Shown here one piece after another: positions 33,045-42,437 of a stretch of 64,000 nucleotides of DNA. Source of the DNA: Malonomonas rubra DSM 5091 (lineage in GTDB: Bacteria; Desulfobacterota; Desulfuromonadia; Desulfuromonadales; Geopsychrobacteraceae). The stretch spans positions 186,001 to 250,000 of the forward strand of contig NZ_FQZT01000001.1 in the NCBI RefSeq assembly GCF_900142125.1, in the 5' to 3' direction. Positions within the stretch are counted from its first letter, which is position 1. Each line of letters starts with the position of its first letter. Under the pieces are notes generated by a model, which did not search any database, was not told where the DNA came from, and was given only the letters and a program-made list of their open reading frames with translations. The translations under genes were made by a program, and so were the position numbers.

Positions 33045-34997
33045 TCAGTTAAACCCCTGCAGCGCTTCCTGCTGTGCCTGGCTGCCGATAATCGCGATCA
33101 GGTCGTCGACCTTAAAAACAAAATCCGCCGGGGGGTTTGAGGTGAACTGACCATCGCGCAGGACGCCGACAATCGATACGCCGAGGGTTTGACGAATTTC
33201 CAGGTCGCGCAGGCTGCGCCCGACCATCAGACTCTGTTCACCCAACCTCTCCCAGCTAAGCTCGAGCAGTTCACGGGCATTTTTCAAAAGACGGATTTCC
33301 TGGTTACCATCCTGATTCTGCATATCCGGGTGATAATGATCAAGTCGCACGGCGTCAGTATAACGCTGAATGATCGGAATCGGAATTTTCAGGTTCAAAA
33401 GTGTCTGGCGGGCAATCTCAAGCCCCGCTTCCAATTCCGGCATAATCACCATGTAAACACCATCCGCATAAAGCGCTTCCATTTGTTCAACACCTTCAGC
33501 ACGCACAACGATATTCAGATCAGGGTGATGGCGGTGCACGTAGCGGACTATGGTTTCTGTCGGTGTGATATGCGGAATCGTGATCAGCAGTTGCTGCGCC
33601 TCGGCAAGGTTCGCAACTTCAAGAATCATTTCCTGGCTGGCATCTCCGTAAATGGCAGGATAACCGCACTCTTTACATTTATCGATCAGACGATGACTCA
33701 TCTCGATGATAACAAAAGGCACCTCCAGCTGTTGCAGCACCTGGGCGACATGCTGACCTACCCGGCCACCGCCAGCGATGACGATGTGTTCATGCAAGCC
33801 TTCTTTCGGCAGGTTGACGGTTTCCAGTGTTTCTGTTTTCAACAGGCGACGTTTTAAACCGTACAGTGGCGCAGTCAATCCGGAAGCGAACGGAGTGATC
33901 ACCATGCTGAAAATTGCCGCGGAGAGAATATAGGAATACTGCTCTTGGTTCAGGAACCCTCCGCCAAAACCGACCTGTCCGAGTACGAAGGAGAATTCAC
34001 CAATTTGAAACATGCCCAAGGCGACTGCCAGCGGCACCACGTTACCGTAGCCGAAACCACGTGCAATGCCCGCCATCATGATCCCTTTTCCAAGAGCAAT
34101 CAGCAGGACAAGCTGCGCCACACCAGCCCAGTTTTTCAGCAGAAAGTTCGGATCCAGCAACATGCCGACCGAGGTAAAAAAGAGCAGCCCGAACAGGTCA
34201 CGTAGCGGAATGATATCACTAAGCGCCTGATGACCGTAGTCAGATTCACTCAGCACCATACCGGCGACGAAGGCACCAAAAGCAAACGAAAGACCGACTA
34301 GGTAAGTGGCGTAGCCAATGCCAAGACCGATGGCCGTGATCGTCAGCAAAAAAAGTTCGCGCGAGTTCCAGCGGGCGACAATAGCCAGCAACCAGGGCAA
34401 TGCACGGGTACCAATGAAAAACATCACCAGCAGGAACGCTACTGATTTCACAGCTGCAACACCAAGGATCGGCAGACCGCTGGCCGGATCGGAGAGTTGC
34501 GGCAACATGATCATCAGCGGCACCACCGCCAGATCCTGGACAATCAGGATACCGATCATTACCCGGCTGGAAAGGGTTCCCATCATGCCTTGGTTCATGA
34601 GGGTTTTCAGGATGACCATGGTGCTGGAGAGCGAAGCGATGCCACCTAACCACAGCGAGGGCACGGTCTCCCAACCGAGCCATTGACCGACCAGATAACC
34701 GTAACCAACAGTCAACAGAATCTGAATCGGCCCACCGATCAGGGCGATGTTGCGCACCGGGCGCAGCTCTTTTAGCGAGAATTCAAGCCCCAGTGCAAAC
34801 AGCAGCAGCGCGACACCGATCTCGGCCAGCTTTTCAATTTCGTGTGCGTCCGATACCGTCACCCCTCCGGTAAACGGGCCAATCACCACGCCAGCCAATA
34901 TATAACCGAGTATCAGCGGTTGGCGCAGCTTCTGCGCAATCAGTCCGCCCAGCAGCGCAGCAACGACAATAACAACAATATCAGCAGCAATTCCCAT
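33045..34997 (-). CDS. Kef-type CPA2 cation:proton antiporter with TrkA-N and TrkA-C domains
   Basis: A 650-residue protein. About 12 membrane helices occupy residues 5-385, starting with [21 protein letters not shown] and including the CPA2 motif [19 protein letters not shown]/TrkA-N domain follows ([18 protein letters not shown]), then TrkA-C (about 570-645). It probably exports K+ (or Na+) in exchange for H+, gated by NAD(H) or a ligand at TrkA-N. It starts 3 nt after lrgB in an operon that begins with glyoxalase I. In E. coli, KefB/C is activated by glutathione adducts during methylglyoxal detoxification, so the gloA link is meaningful, though glutathione use here is unproven. Confidence 0.9.
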   Translation of the reverse strand: MGIAADIVVIVVAALLGGLIAQKLRQPLILGYILAGVVIGPFTGGVTVSDAHEIEKLAEIGVALLLFALGLEFSLKELRPVRNIALIGGPIQILLTVGYGYLVGQWLGWETVPSLWLGGIASLSSTMVILKTLMNQGMMGTLSSRVMIGILIVQDLAVVPLMIMLPQLSDPASGLPILGVAAVKSVAFLLVMFFIGTRALPWLLAIVARWNSRELFLLTITAIGLGIGYATYLVGLSFAFGAFVAGMVLSESDYGHQALSDIIPLRDLFGLLFFTSVGMLLDPNFLLKNWAGVAQLVLLIALGKGIMMAGIARGFGYGNVVPLAVALGMFQIGEFSFVLGQVGFGGGFLNQEQYSYILSAAIFSMVITPFASGLTAPLYGLKRRLLKTETLETVNLPKEGLHEHIVIAGGGRVGQHVAQVLQQLEVPFVIIEMSHRLIDKCKECGYPAIYGDASQEMILEVANLAEAQQLLITIPHITPTETIVRYVHRHHPDLNIVVRAEGVEQMEALYADGVYMVIMPELEAGLEIARQTLLNLKIPIPIIQRYTDAVRLDHYHPDMQNQDGNQEIRLLKNARELLELSWERLGEQSLMVGRSLRDLEIRQTLGVSIVGVLRDGQFTSNPPADFVFKVDDLIAIIGSQAQQEALQGFN

Positions 34998-35000
34998 GTC

Positions 35001-35696
35001 TTACCATCCGAACAGAAACCAAAGCAAAGGCACCAGCAGTGCTGTTGCCAAACCATTCAAGCCGATCGCCAATCCGGCGATTGCGCCGGAAAAGCGATCC
35101 TCCCCCAATAATCTTGCCGTGCCGATGCCGTGTGATGCGGTTCCAACAGCCAGGCCAATGGCGGCTTTTGAACGTATACCGACCAGGCGACAGAATTCCG
35201 GGCCACAGATCGCACCGAGGCAACCGGTCAGAACAACAAGCGCAGCCGTCAGCGGCACAATACCGCCGATCTTTTCCGTAATACCGATGGCAATCGGCGT
35301 GGTTACGGATTTCGGCACCAGTGACAGCACCACCTCTTCACTGCCTCCAAGAAGCCAACTGATTCCCGCTGCAGAAATAATCGATGACAACGCACCGGCG
35401 ACTATGCCAATTAAAATCGGTAGCTTGCGCCGCAAAATTTCTTGTCTCCGCTGATAAAGCGGCAGCGCCAACGCAACGACCGAGGGGCCAAGCAGAAAAA
35501 GAATCATCCGGCCGCCATTGTTATAATCCTGATAGGGAATGTTACAGAGCTTCAGCAACAGAATGATGCTGACAATCGACACAGCCACCGGGTTAAAAAG
35601 GATAAACCGGCTGCGCTGGTAAAGCAGTTCGGCCAAGCGATAAACCAGCAGGGTCAGGCAGATGCCGAAAAGCGGCGAAGCCAGCAGCTCTTTCAT
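35001..35696 (-). CDS. lrgB: LrgB/CidB family membrane protein
   Basis: A 231-residue protein with about 6-7 hydrophobic helices and family motifs GGRMILFLLGPSVVALALPL and ASHGIGTARLLGEDRFSGA. LrgB works with LrgA; the pair is linked to murein hydrolase control, and in several bacteria to pyruvate or glycolate movement. Its ATG overlaps the lrgA stop by 4 nt (ATGA), and the antiporter gene starts 3 nt after its stop. Confidence 0.9.
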   Translation of the reverse strand: MKELLASPLFGICLTLLVYRLAELLYQRSRFILFNPVAVSIVSIILLLKLCNIPYQDYNNGGRMILFLLGPSVVALALPLYQRRQEILRRKLPILIGIVAGALSSIISAAGISWLLGGSEEVVLSLVPKSVTTPIAIGITEKIGGIVPLTAALVVLTGCLGAICGPEFCRLVGIRSKAAIGLAVGTASHGIGTARLLGEDRFSGAIAGLAIGLNGLATALLVPLLWFLFGW

Positions 35697-36043
35697 GACT
35701 GCGACTCCTCCTGTTTATCAAGCAGCTTTTCGCACCAGCCGGTGACAGCCAATACGACGAACGTGCTGATGACGGTTCCGGCAACGATTGGCAACCACTC
35801 CCGAGCAATCAGGTCAAAATAAAGCATTACGCCGACACCGGCAGGAACAAAAAAAAGCGCCATGTACGACAACAGCAGATCTGCCGCCTGCTCCAGCCAC
35901 TTTACCTTGACCCAGCCTTGCACCAACGCCAGCAGCATCAGCGCCATACCGATAACGTTACCGGGAATGGGCAAACCAAGAAGACGAGACAGCCCCTCAC
36001 CAACAAACTGGAACAACAGAAGCAGGACCATTCCCTGCAGCAT
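35693..36043 (-). CDS. lrgA: LrgA/CidA family holin-like protein
   Basis: A 116-residue protein with four predicted helices. The family core is LLFQFVGEGLSRLLGLPIPGN, followed by a short loop and GMALMLLALVQ. It is holin-like and the usual partner of LrgB. ATG at 36043 with GGAGGG upstream. It sits 23 nt after the TPR gene in the same operon. No LytTR regulator is adjacent, unlike Gram-positive lrgAB loci. Confidence 0.9.
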   Translation of the reverse strand: MLQGMVLLLLFQFVGEGLSRLLGLPIPGNVIGMALMLLALVQGWVKVKWLEQAADLLLSYMALFFVPAGVGVMLYFDLIAREWLPIVAGTVISTFVVLAVTGWCEKLLDKQEESQS

Positions 36044-36066
36044 AACAGCCCTCCGGGAAACGAAAA

Positions 36067-36837
36067 CTATTTCAAACCTTCAATAACTGCTTTAACTTCG
36101 TCACGCACCTGCTTGGCAGATAGGTCTTTTTCCAGCTTGAGAAATTGCTGAAAATTCTCGATCGACTCTTTGGCTTTCTCTTGATCCATGTAGATGTAAC
36201 CAAGAGTCAGGTAGCCGAGGGGCAACCCGGCATCAAGTTGCAGAGCTTTGTTGCATGCAGCCTCAGCCTGCTCCAACTCTTCTGTATCGTAGTAATGATC
36301 AGCCAGATTCAAAAACGTCTGCGGCTCTTCAGGGTCGAGCTCTGCCGCTTTCAGGTAACATTCCAGAGCCTCCTGCGGTTTCCCGGCAGTGGTGCAGATA
36401 TCGCCCAGCGCATTAAGTGCCAGCACCGACTCTGGATCGACCTGCAAAGCTTCACGGCATGTCTGCTCGGCCACATCCAGCTTTTCTTCGTCCATCTGCA
36501 ACAGGGCAATGTTGACCCGAGCATCGATCTGCTGTGGATCAACATCAATAATTTTGCGGTAAACCTCGATAGCTGGGTTTATCCGTTCGTCTTCCAGGCA
36601 GATATCGGCCGACAGATAGAGCAGATCGATATTACCTTCATCAAGCTTCAGCCCTTCCGTCACGCTCTTTTTCGCCTGCGACGTCTGGTTTTCATCCAGC
36701 TGTGCTTCCGCCAGTAACAACCAGGCATCGGCTGTCTGTTGGAGCTTGATCGCCTTCTTCAGCAATTCGAGCGCTTTACGACTATCATCCTGTTCCAGCG
36801 CCTTCTGCCCCTCATCGAGCAAGTCTTCAAATTCCAT
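36067..36837 (-). CDS. Tetratricopeptide repeat protein
   Basis: A 256-residue acidic protein made of about seven TPR-like helical pairs across its whole length, for example AWLLLAEAQLDENQTSQAKKS and VLALNALGDICTTAGKPQEA. There is no signal peptide or membrane segment, so it is a cytosolic scaffold. The partner is unknown. AGGAG ribosome site 6 nt before the ATG; 14 nt after gloA and 23 nt before lrgA. Confidence 0.85.
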   Translation of the reverse strand: MEFEDLLDEGQKALEQDDSRKALELLKKAIKLQQTADAWLLLAEAQLDENQTSQAKKSVTEGLKLDEGNIDLLYLSADICLEDERINPAIEVYRKIIDVDPQQIDARVNIALLQMDEEKLDVAEQTCREALQVDPESVLALNALGDICTTAGKPQEALECYLKAAELDPEEPQTFLNLADHYYDTEELEQAEAACNKALQLDAGLPLGYLTLGYIYMDQEKAKESIENFQQFLKLEKDLSAKQVRDEVKAVIEGLK

Positions 36838-36851
36838 TATTTTCTCCTGAA

Positions 36852-37241
36852 CTACAAACTGTTCCGCCGCACAACCTCAACCCGGAAACCATCCGGGTCA
36901 GTAACAAAGTAAAAGCGCGGATTTCCGGCTTCAAGGCCTTTTAACGGTGTGACCTGCAGTCCCATTTCGCTGTGCCGCTTGTGAGAAGCTTCCAGATCGG
37001 TCACGCCGACCGCCAGGTGAGAATAGCCGTCACCGATAACGTATGGTTCCTTCTGATCGTAATTGTAGGTCAACTCCAACTCGAACGGCAGCTCAGCCGA
37101 GGTCATGTAACTGAGAGTGAAACGTCCTTCCGGGTAGTCTTTCTTTCGCGAAACTTCAAAACCGAATGCCTTGCGGTAAAATTCCTCGCTCGCGTCCAAG
37201 TCCATCACCCGGTAACAGATATGAATCATCGGATATTCCAT
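36852..37241 (-). CDS. gloA: Lactoylglutathione lyase (glyoxalase I)
   Basis: A 129-residue VOC-fold enzyme. The four metal ligands are at positions equivalent to the E. coli enzyme: His7, Glu56, His75 and Glu122. It isomerises the hemithioacetal of methylglyoxal and a thiol to S-lactoylthiol. The start has GAGG 6 nt upstream. It is the first gene of the operon gloA-TPR-lrgA-lrgB-antiporter. The lpxH promoter lies divergently upstream. No glyoxalase II gene is seen in the window. Confidence 0.88.
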   Translation of the reverse strand: MEYPMIHICYRVMDLDASEEFYRKAFGFEVSRKKDYPEGRFTLSYMTSAELPFELELTYNYDQKEPYVIGDGYSHLAVGVTDLEASHKRHSEMGLQVTPLKGLEAGNPRFYFVTDPDGFRVEVVRRNSL

Positions 37242-37273
37242 AGAACCTCACTTTCAGCACTTAATTGTGGTAA

Positions 37274-37302
37274 TTGACATGATCCTGTCGCCTCTTTATA
37301 GT
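37274..37302 (+). promoter_or_regulatory. Near-consensus sigma-70 promoter of lpxH
   Basis: TTGACA (37274-37279), 17-nt spacer and TATAGT (37297-37302). The lpxH ATG begins 9 nt after the -10, so transcription would start at or within 3 nt of the start codon. There is no Shine-Dalgarno, which fits a leaderless mRNA. Confidence 0.8.
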
Positions 37303-37310
37303 GACCGACC

Positions 37311-38018
37311 ATGAAAGCTATCTTTATTGCCGATGCCCACCTGCGCTATGCAAAGGACGAAAACTACCGCAAGCTGCTCGATTTTCTCGATCAGCAGCAG
37401 GACCTCGATGCGCTCTTCCTACTGGGCGATATCTTCGAGTTCTGGTTAGGTTACCGTCACCTGGTATTTTCCGCCTACGTTCCCATCCTGGAAAAACTTC
37501 GGCATTTTGCAGAAAACGGCACCAAACTCTATTTTGTCGAAGGCAACCACGATTTCAACATCGGCCCCTACTTCACAGAAACCCTCGGGTGCAAAGTCAT
37601 CACGGATCAGGATCTGATCGAGTGGGACGGCAAAAAACTATTCCTCAGTCACGGCGACCTGCTCAACCCGAGCAAAGGCTATCAAGCTCTGCGTTCCTTC
37701 TGGCGCTGCGCTCCAATTCGACTGCTGAGTAAAGTTCTTCACCCCGATCCAGTCTGGGCTTTCGGAATCTGGCTGAGCGACATAAGCAGCCGGAAAAAAC
37801 GTGGCAAAAGCAGTTGGGACCCGTCTCCACTGATTCACCCTTTGATCAGTACCGAGCTTGGCAAAAAAGCTGATGTGATCCTTTGCGGCCACTTTCATCA
37901 ACCGCTGCAGAGCGAAGTTATGGGGAAACAGGTTGTCGCTGTCGGAGACTGGATAAAGCAGTTCTCCTACGCCGAAATGATCAACGGTGAAATTTCCCTG
38001 AAAACCTATTCCGACTGA
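37311..38018 (+). CDS. lpxH: UDP-2,3-diacylglucosamine diphosphatase-like metallophosphoesterase
   Basis: A 235-residue calcineurin-like phosphoesterase. Metal motifs are IADAHLR (D-x-H), LLGDIFEFWLG (GDxxE), VEGNHDFNIG (GNHD), LSHGDLLN and CGHFHQP. The DIFEFW segment is typical of LpxH, which removes UMP from UDP-2,3-diacylglucosamine in lipid A synthesis, supporting an LPS-bearing outer membrane. The start appears leaderless. The last 13 nt overlap the 3' end of the convergent YihY gene. Confidence 0.85.
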   Translation: MKAIFIADAHLRYAKDENYRKLLDFLDQQQDLDALFLLGDIFEFWLGYRHLVFSAYVPILEKLRHFAENGTKLYFVEGNHDFNIGPYFTETLGCKVITDQDLIEWDGKKLFLSHGDLLNPSKGYQALRSFWRCAPIRLLSKVLHPDPVWAFGIWLSDISSRKKRGKSSWDPSPLIHPLISTELGKKADVILCGHFHQPLQSEVMGKQVVAVGDWIKQFSYAEMINGEISLKTYSD

Positions 38019-39403
38019 TCCTCATCGCTGTCGTCGACCGTTGCCGTCTCAACCCCCTGTTGCGCCTTCCCCTGACACTGCGCAACCATATCGCTCAGGC
38101 TCATTCCCGCCAAGCCCTTTTCGACCAGATCTTCAAGTTTTTCACAGGCCTCCAGGGCGACCAGCGTCTGCGCGTGCGGGTGCAGGTGAAGTGCCTCCTC
38201 TCCCTTGTCACGCAACAGCTTGAAAATCTGCGCCAACGCCAGATGTTCTGCCGAGCGACCGAGCTGGTAGCTGCGTCGACCGAGTCTGCTGCAAAGCTCG
38301 GAAACCAGGCCGATTTCAGTCATCGCCTGCAGAATGTTGCGGCACAGGCGGTTAGGAATAAACAGAAGTTTGGCCAACTGCTGCGGAGTTAATGCTTTTT
38401 CACCGCGAGAGAAACGATCGGCCAGCGTCACCAGCAGCACCAGTGCGACCTGTTCATAACTGCTGCGACTGACCTCGGTATCGCGCAGGTCTCGTCCGCT
38501 CGTGCGCAGGTTCTGTTTGGCGTAAGCCACACCAAGTCCGAAAAGAACAATCACCCAGGAGAGATAAACCCAAATCATAAAGATCGGCAGCGCAGCCATC
38601 GTTCCGTAGATAGCGTTATACTTGGCAACGCCGACCTGAAAATTCACGTAGCCCCACTGTGCCATCTGCCAGAGGGTTCCGCCAGCAATCCCCCCCATAA
38701 AAGCCGCCCGCCATTCAACGCGGATATTGCTCATAAAAACATAGAGCACAGTGAATGCCAGCCACATGAAAACAAAAGGCGTCACCTTGAACAGAAGCAG
38801 GATCAGGCTGCCCACCATCTCCATTTCGATCAACTTTTGCACGAGGTTGTTGCTGGCAAGACTGGAGGTCATTGAAATAGCGGAGATAATCAACACCGGG
38901 CCAACCAGAATCACCGACAAATAATCGGCAAAACGACGCATCAGCGGACGGACTTCCCGCACCCCCCAGACATGGTTGAACGCTTTTTCCACGTTGGTCA
39001 GCAAAGAGACGACTGCATAAAGAAGGAAAATCAGGCCGATGGCACCCATGCTGCCGACTTGGGTGTTGTTGATGTAGCCGAGGATTGCCTGAACCGCCTG
39101 CCCGTCGCCAACTTTCAGCTTCTCCATGATCAGCGGTTCCAGCAGATTCTGCACACCGAAAGCTTTGAGCAGGGCGAAGGTGAGCGCCAGCAACGGCACG
39201 ATCGACAACATGGTGTAGTAGGTCAACGCCGATGCGCGCAGCATGCTCTGGTTAATGCCGAAATCCCGCACCACCAGGACCGCTGTCTGGATCTGCCGCA
39301 GAAGCATACGATGCAGAACGTTCAGTTCATTCGGATTCTGCTCCCAGAGCAGATACTTGATCCTGGCTTGCAGTGTTTTCTGCAAACGCTCAGTTCCCGC
39401 CAT
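38006..39403 (-). CDS. YihY/RNase BN-like family inner membrane protein
   Basis: A 465-residue protein. Six helices lie at about 40-300, with the family segment LRASALTYYTMLSIVPLLAL near the first and AFNHVWGVREVRPL in a cytosolic loop. A C-terminal soluble extension (about 310-465) resembles a winged helix (LTPQQLAKLLFIPNRLCRNI). The old name ribonuclease BN is not supported for this family. Proteobacterial members lacking the extension are about 290 residues, so the tail is the distinctive part; its function is unknown. Confidence 0.85.
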   Translation of the reverse strand: MAGTERLQKTLQARIKYLLWEQNPNELNVLHRMLLRQIQTAVLVVRDFGINQSMLRASALTYYTMLSIVPLLALTFALLKAFGVQNLLEPLIMEKLKVGDGQAVQAILGYINNTQVGSMGAIGLIFLLYAVVSLLTNVEKAFNHVWGVREVRPLMRRFADYLSVILVGPVLIISAISMTSSLASNNLVQKLIEMEMVGSLILLLFKVTPFVFMWLAFTVLYVFMSNIRVEWRAAFMGGIAGGTLWQMAQWGYVNFQVGVAKYNAIYGTMAALPIFMIWVYLSWVIVLFGLGVAYAKQNLRTSGRDLRDTEVSRSSYEQVALVLLVTLADRFSRGEKALTPQQLAKLLFIPNRLCRNILQAMTEIGLVSELCSRLGRRSYQLGRSAEHLALAQIFKLLRDKGEEALHLHPHAQTLVALEACEKLEDLVEKGLAGMSLSDMVAQCQGKAQQGVETATVDDSDEDQSE

Positions 39404-39441
39404 CGATTCCCCCGCAGGTCAAAGTGAAGCAGTAAACTTCA

Positions 39442-40851
39442 TTATAGCTTGATCTGCTTAATCGGCAGGTTTAAATCTTCCAGATCATTGATAAAAATAC
39501 GGCTATCGCCAACCAGGACGATCTGCAACTTTTCCGGCTGCAGGTATTTACGGGCAACCCGCTGAACATCTTCAACACTGACGGCAGCAACTTTTTCTCG
39601 GTAAGTCTCCAGATACCCATCCGGATAATCGAAGTATTCAAGGCGCATTTTTCGGCTGACCACGGAATGGATATCGTCGAAAGCAAAAACAAAAGAATTG
39701 ATCAAACTCTGCTTTGCAAGGTCCAGTTCCGCCTCAGAAACGGGTTGATCACGCAACTGGCTCATAAGATCACGCATCAGTTCAACAACCTCGATTGTCG
39801 ATGCGCTTTTAGTTTCGCTGGCGGCAATAAACAACTCTGGCAAGCGACGCCCGACGCGAAAATAGGAATAGACTGAGTAGGCAAGTCCACGGTTGGAACG
39901 GATTTCTCTCATCATCCGCGAATTGAAGCCCCCTCCGCCGAGAATATAGTTGGCAACACGCAGAGCGAATAGATCTGGATTATCCTTGCTGATACCGGGA
40001 TGGCCTAGCTTGATACTGGTCTGCGGCACATCTTTATCCGCCAGCAAAATCTGCCCACCCGGCGCCGGAGGAAGCGAAGGAGCAGATCTCTCGATTTTGG
40101 CACCGGGGCTCCAGTCGCCGAACTGCTGTTCCAGCAGGGCAACCAATGGTTCTCGGTCAACAGCGCCGGAGACGGCGATCCAAACATTCTGCGGTTGCAG
40201 ATACTCTCGCTGCAGCTGCTGCAGGTCACCCCGGCTGAAGGTTTTCACAACATCGACCTGCGGAGTGATGCCGAAAGGATGGCCGGGGAACATGGCTTCT
40301 TCCAGCAGGCGCGAAGCGACTTCGCCTGGATCGTCATTCTTGCGGCGAATCGCTTCCTGCAGCTGCTGCTTCGCCAGCTCCAGTCGTTGCTGTTCAAAGC
40401 GGGGGCGACGCAGAATATCAGCAAGAATTTCTACCCCGCGTTGCAGGTCACGCAGATGCAAAGAAAGATCGACACTGTAATCGTAGCTTGAACTGGACAC
40501 AGCCAACTTGGCCGCCATCGCTTCCAGTTCAGCTTCCAATTCACTTGCCGTCAACTCACCGGCCCCACCAGTCCCCAGAACAGTTGCAAACACAGCAGAC
40601 AAACCGTTTTTTTCGGGCGGGTCATAAATGCTGCCGCCTTCGATCATCAGCGTCATCTCGACCAGCGGCAGCTCGTGGTCCGGCATGAAATAGAGCCGCA
40701 TACCGTTACTCAACTGAGCGATTTCGACATCCGGGAAGCTAAACTCAAGCTCGGGGAACTCAAGCTGATCCGGACGAATCTGCTTTGCCTTCGTACTCGG
40801 TTGGACGCAGGCTACCAGCAGGAGAAACAGCACAAAAAGGAAATAACGCAT
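39442..40851 (-). CDS. M16 peptidase-like lipoprotein, non-catalytic partner
   Basis: A 469-residue protein with lipoprotein signal MRYFLFVLFLLLVACVQPS (lipobox LLVAC). The M16 fold is clear, but the HxxEH zinc motif position reads GLSAVFATVLGTGG with no His or Glu. It is thus the inactive half of a two-subunit M16 protease, as in many bacterial pairs where it keeps the Arg/Tyr C-domain motif (SNRGLAYSVYSYF). Its ATG overlaps the upstream stop by 1 nt (TAATG). It acts in the periplasm, anchored to the membrane. Confidence 0.9.
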   Translation of the reverse strand: MRYFLFVLFLLLVACVQPSTKAKQIRPDQLEFPELEFSFPDVEIAQLSNGMRLYFMPDHELPLVEMTLMIEGGSIYDPPEKNGLSAVFATVLGTGGAGELTASELEAELEAMAAKLAVSSSSYDYSVDLSLHLRDLQRGVEILADILRRPRFEQQRLELAKQQLQEAIRRKNDDPGEVASRLLEEAMFPGHPFGITPQVDVVKTFSRGDLQQLQREYLQPQNVWIAVSGAVDREPLVALLEQQFGDWSPGAKIERSAPSLPPAPGGQILLADKDVPQTSIKLGHPGISKDNPDLFALRVANYILGGGGFNSRMMREIRSNRGLAYSVYSYFRVGRRLPELFIAASETKSASTIEVVELMRDLMSQLRDQPVSEAELDLAKQSLINSFVFAFDDIHSVVSRKMRLEYFDYPDGYLETYREKVAAVSVEDVQRVARKYLQPEKLQIVLVGDSRIFINDLEDLNLPIKQIKL

Positions 40852-42329
40852 TATTCAAAATCCTCCCGGCCGACACCGACGACTGTACGGTTGTTTGCCT
40901 GAAGATAGTTTTTTGCCACCTGCATCACCTCTTCAGCAGTCACCGAATTCAGCTTTTCTTCGTAATCGACCAAATATTCCCAGCCGCCGAGGATTTCATA
41001 GGCAGAGAGCATCCTCGCCAAGCCACTGTTCCCTTTTAGACCGCGCAGGATTGAAGTCAGAATCTGCCGGCGCGCTTTCTGTAACTCAGCGGCGCTGATC
41101 GGCTGATCCTGCAACTTTTTCAGTTCGGCATAAACTGCGGCTTCGACATCAACAGTTGTACTGGTCGCACGTGGCGTCAACATGATAGTCATCAAGTTGG
41201 CATAGCGAGAACCGGGGGAGCTAAAGACAGAAACGTCGGTGGCAACCTGCTGATCGACCACCAAGGATTTATACAGGCGTGATGTCCGCCCTTCCCCCAG
41301 CACCTGCATCAGGATATCGAAAACATAATCCTCACGCGCTGGCATGGTCGGCTTATGGTAAGCAATCATCAATTGCGGCTCTGCATCAAAGGTCACACGC
41401 GCCCGGCGCTCACCTGTTTGTGGTGGTTCCACCTCAACCACTGGTGGCACTGGGATTCCCGGCTCAAGGGACCCGAAGTAGCGCTCGACCAAGGCTTTAG
41501 CCTCTTGACTGTCAAAATCGCCAACCAGGGTAATCACCATATTGACCGGTGAATAGTAGTTGTGCAGAAATTCCCGGGTTTCCTCAAGGGTGAGATTCTT
41601 GATATCGGAATCCCAACCGATAATCGGATCACGGTAGGGATGCACCTTGTATGCGGTCGCCAAAAGGGTTTCATAGAGCATGCCGCCGGGGCTGCTTTCG
41701 TATGAGCGACGACGTTCTTCCCTGATGACTTCGCGCTCGGTATAAAATTCGCGTAGCACGGCGTTTTTCAACCGGTCTGATTCGATCACTGCCCACAACT
41801 CCAGCTTGTTTGCCGGCAGGTTGATCAGGTAAGTGGTTTGATCTTTACTGGTAAAAGCGTTGTAGCCAACACCACCGTTCTCGGCGTAAATCTTCGAAAA
41901 CTCGTCTTTCACCACTAAGTCGCGGTGCTGCTGCTGCAACTCGGCTAGTTGTTCGCGCAGGCCCTGCAATTCCTGCTCATCACGGTCGGGAAGATTTTTC
42001 AATGCATCGATCTGCGCACCCAACTGCGCTATTTTCTCCAACTGAGGAGCCTCAACAGAAAAATCCTTGGTGCCGAGAGTTTTAGTCCCCTTGAACAACA
42101 TATGCTCAAGCAGGTGAGCCACACCACGATGACTGCTGTCCTCATCAACGGCTCCGACGCGGAAACTGATATAGGCCGAAACTGTTGGCGAGCTATGACG
42201 CTCGACCATCAACAGCGTTAAACCGTTATCTAGCTTATGTTCCTGAACCTTTTCTGCCAGAGTCTGAGCAGAAAGCGAAAACGGCTGCAACAATGCCAGG
42301 AAAAAGAATGACATGAATATTTTAAGCAT
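40851..42329 (-). CDS. M16 family zinc peptidase, catalytic subunit
   Basis: A 492-residue protein with a Sec signal (MLKIFMSFFFLALLQPFSLSA). The inverted zinc motif is HLLEH in GVAHLLEHMLFKGT, with the distal Glu in EREVIREERR. An unusually long charged coiled coil, about 105-140 (LGAQIDALKNLPDRDEQELQ), is inserted after the zinc motif. It is a periplasmic protease, probably for small or unfolded peptides, working with the downstream inactive subunit. A consensus promoter (42395-42367) precedes it. Confidence 0.92.
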   Translation of the reverse strand: MLKIFMSFFFLALLQPFSLSAQTLAEKVQEHKLDNGLTLLMVERHSSPTVSAYISFRVGAVDEDSSHRGVAHLLEHMLFKGTKTLGTKDFSVEAPQLEKIAQLGAQIDALKNLPDRDEQELQGLREQLAELQQQHRDLVVKDEFSKIYAENGGVGYNAFTSKDQTTYLINLPANKLELWAVIESDRLKNAVLREFYTEREVIREERRRSYESSPGGMLYETLLATAYKVHPYRDPIIGWDSDIKNLTLEETREFLHNYYSPVNMVITLVGDFDSQEAKALVERYFGSLEPGIPVPPVVEVEPPQTGERRARVTFDAEPQLMIAYHKPTMPAREDYVFDILMQVLGEGRTSRLYKSLVVDQQVATDVSVFSSPGSRYANLMTIMLTPRATSTTVDVEAAVYAELKKLQDQPISAAELQKARRQILTSILRGLKGNSGLARMLSAYEILGGWEYLVDYEEKLNSVTAEEVMQVAKNYLQANNRTVVGVGREDFE

Positions 42330-42366
42330 GATAAACCCCTGTCAGATCAAAGACTGATTTCTGACT

Positions 42367-42395
42367 ATTATAGTAACCCATCAATTTCGGGACAA
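42367..42395 (-). promoter_or_regulatory. Sigma-70 promoter of the M16 protease operon
   Basis: On the minus strand TTGTCC (42395-42390), 17 nt, and a perfect TATAAT (42372-42367), 37 nt before the ATG. Confidence 0.65.
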
Positions 42396-42437
42396 CTCCC
42401 GGCGCAGTGATTTTTTATCACCACAAAAGGGAATAGA

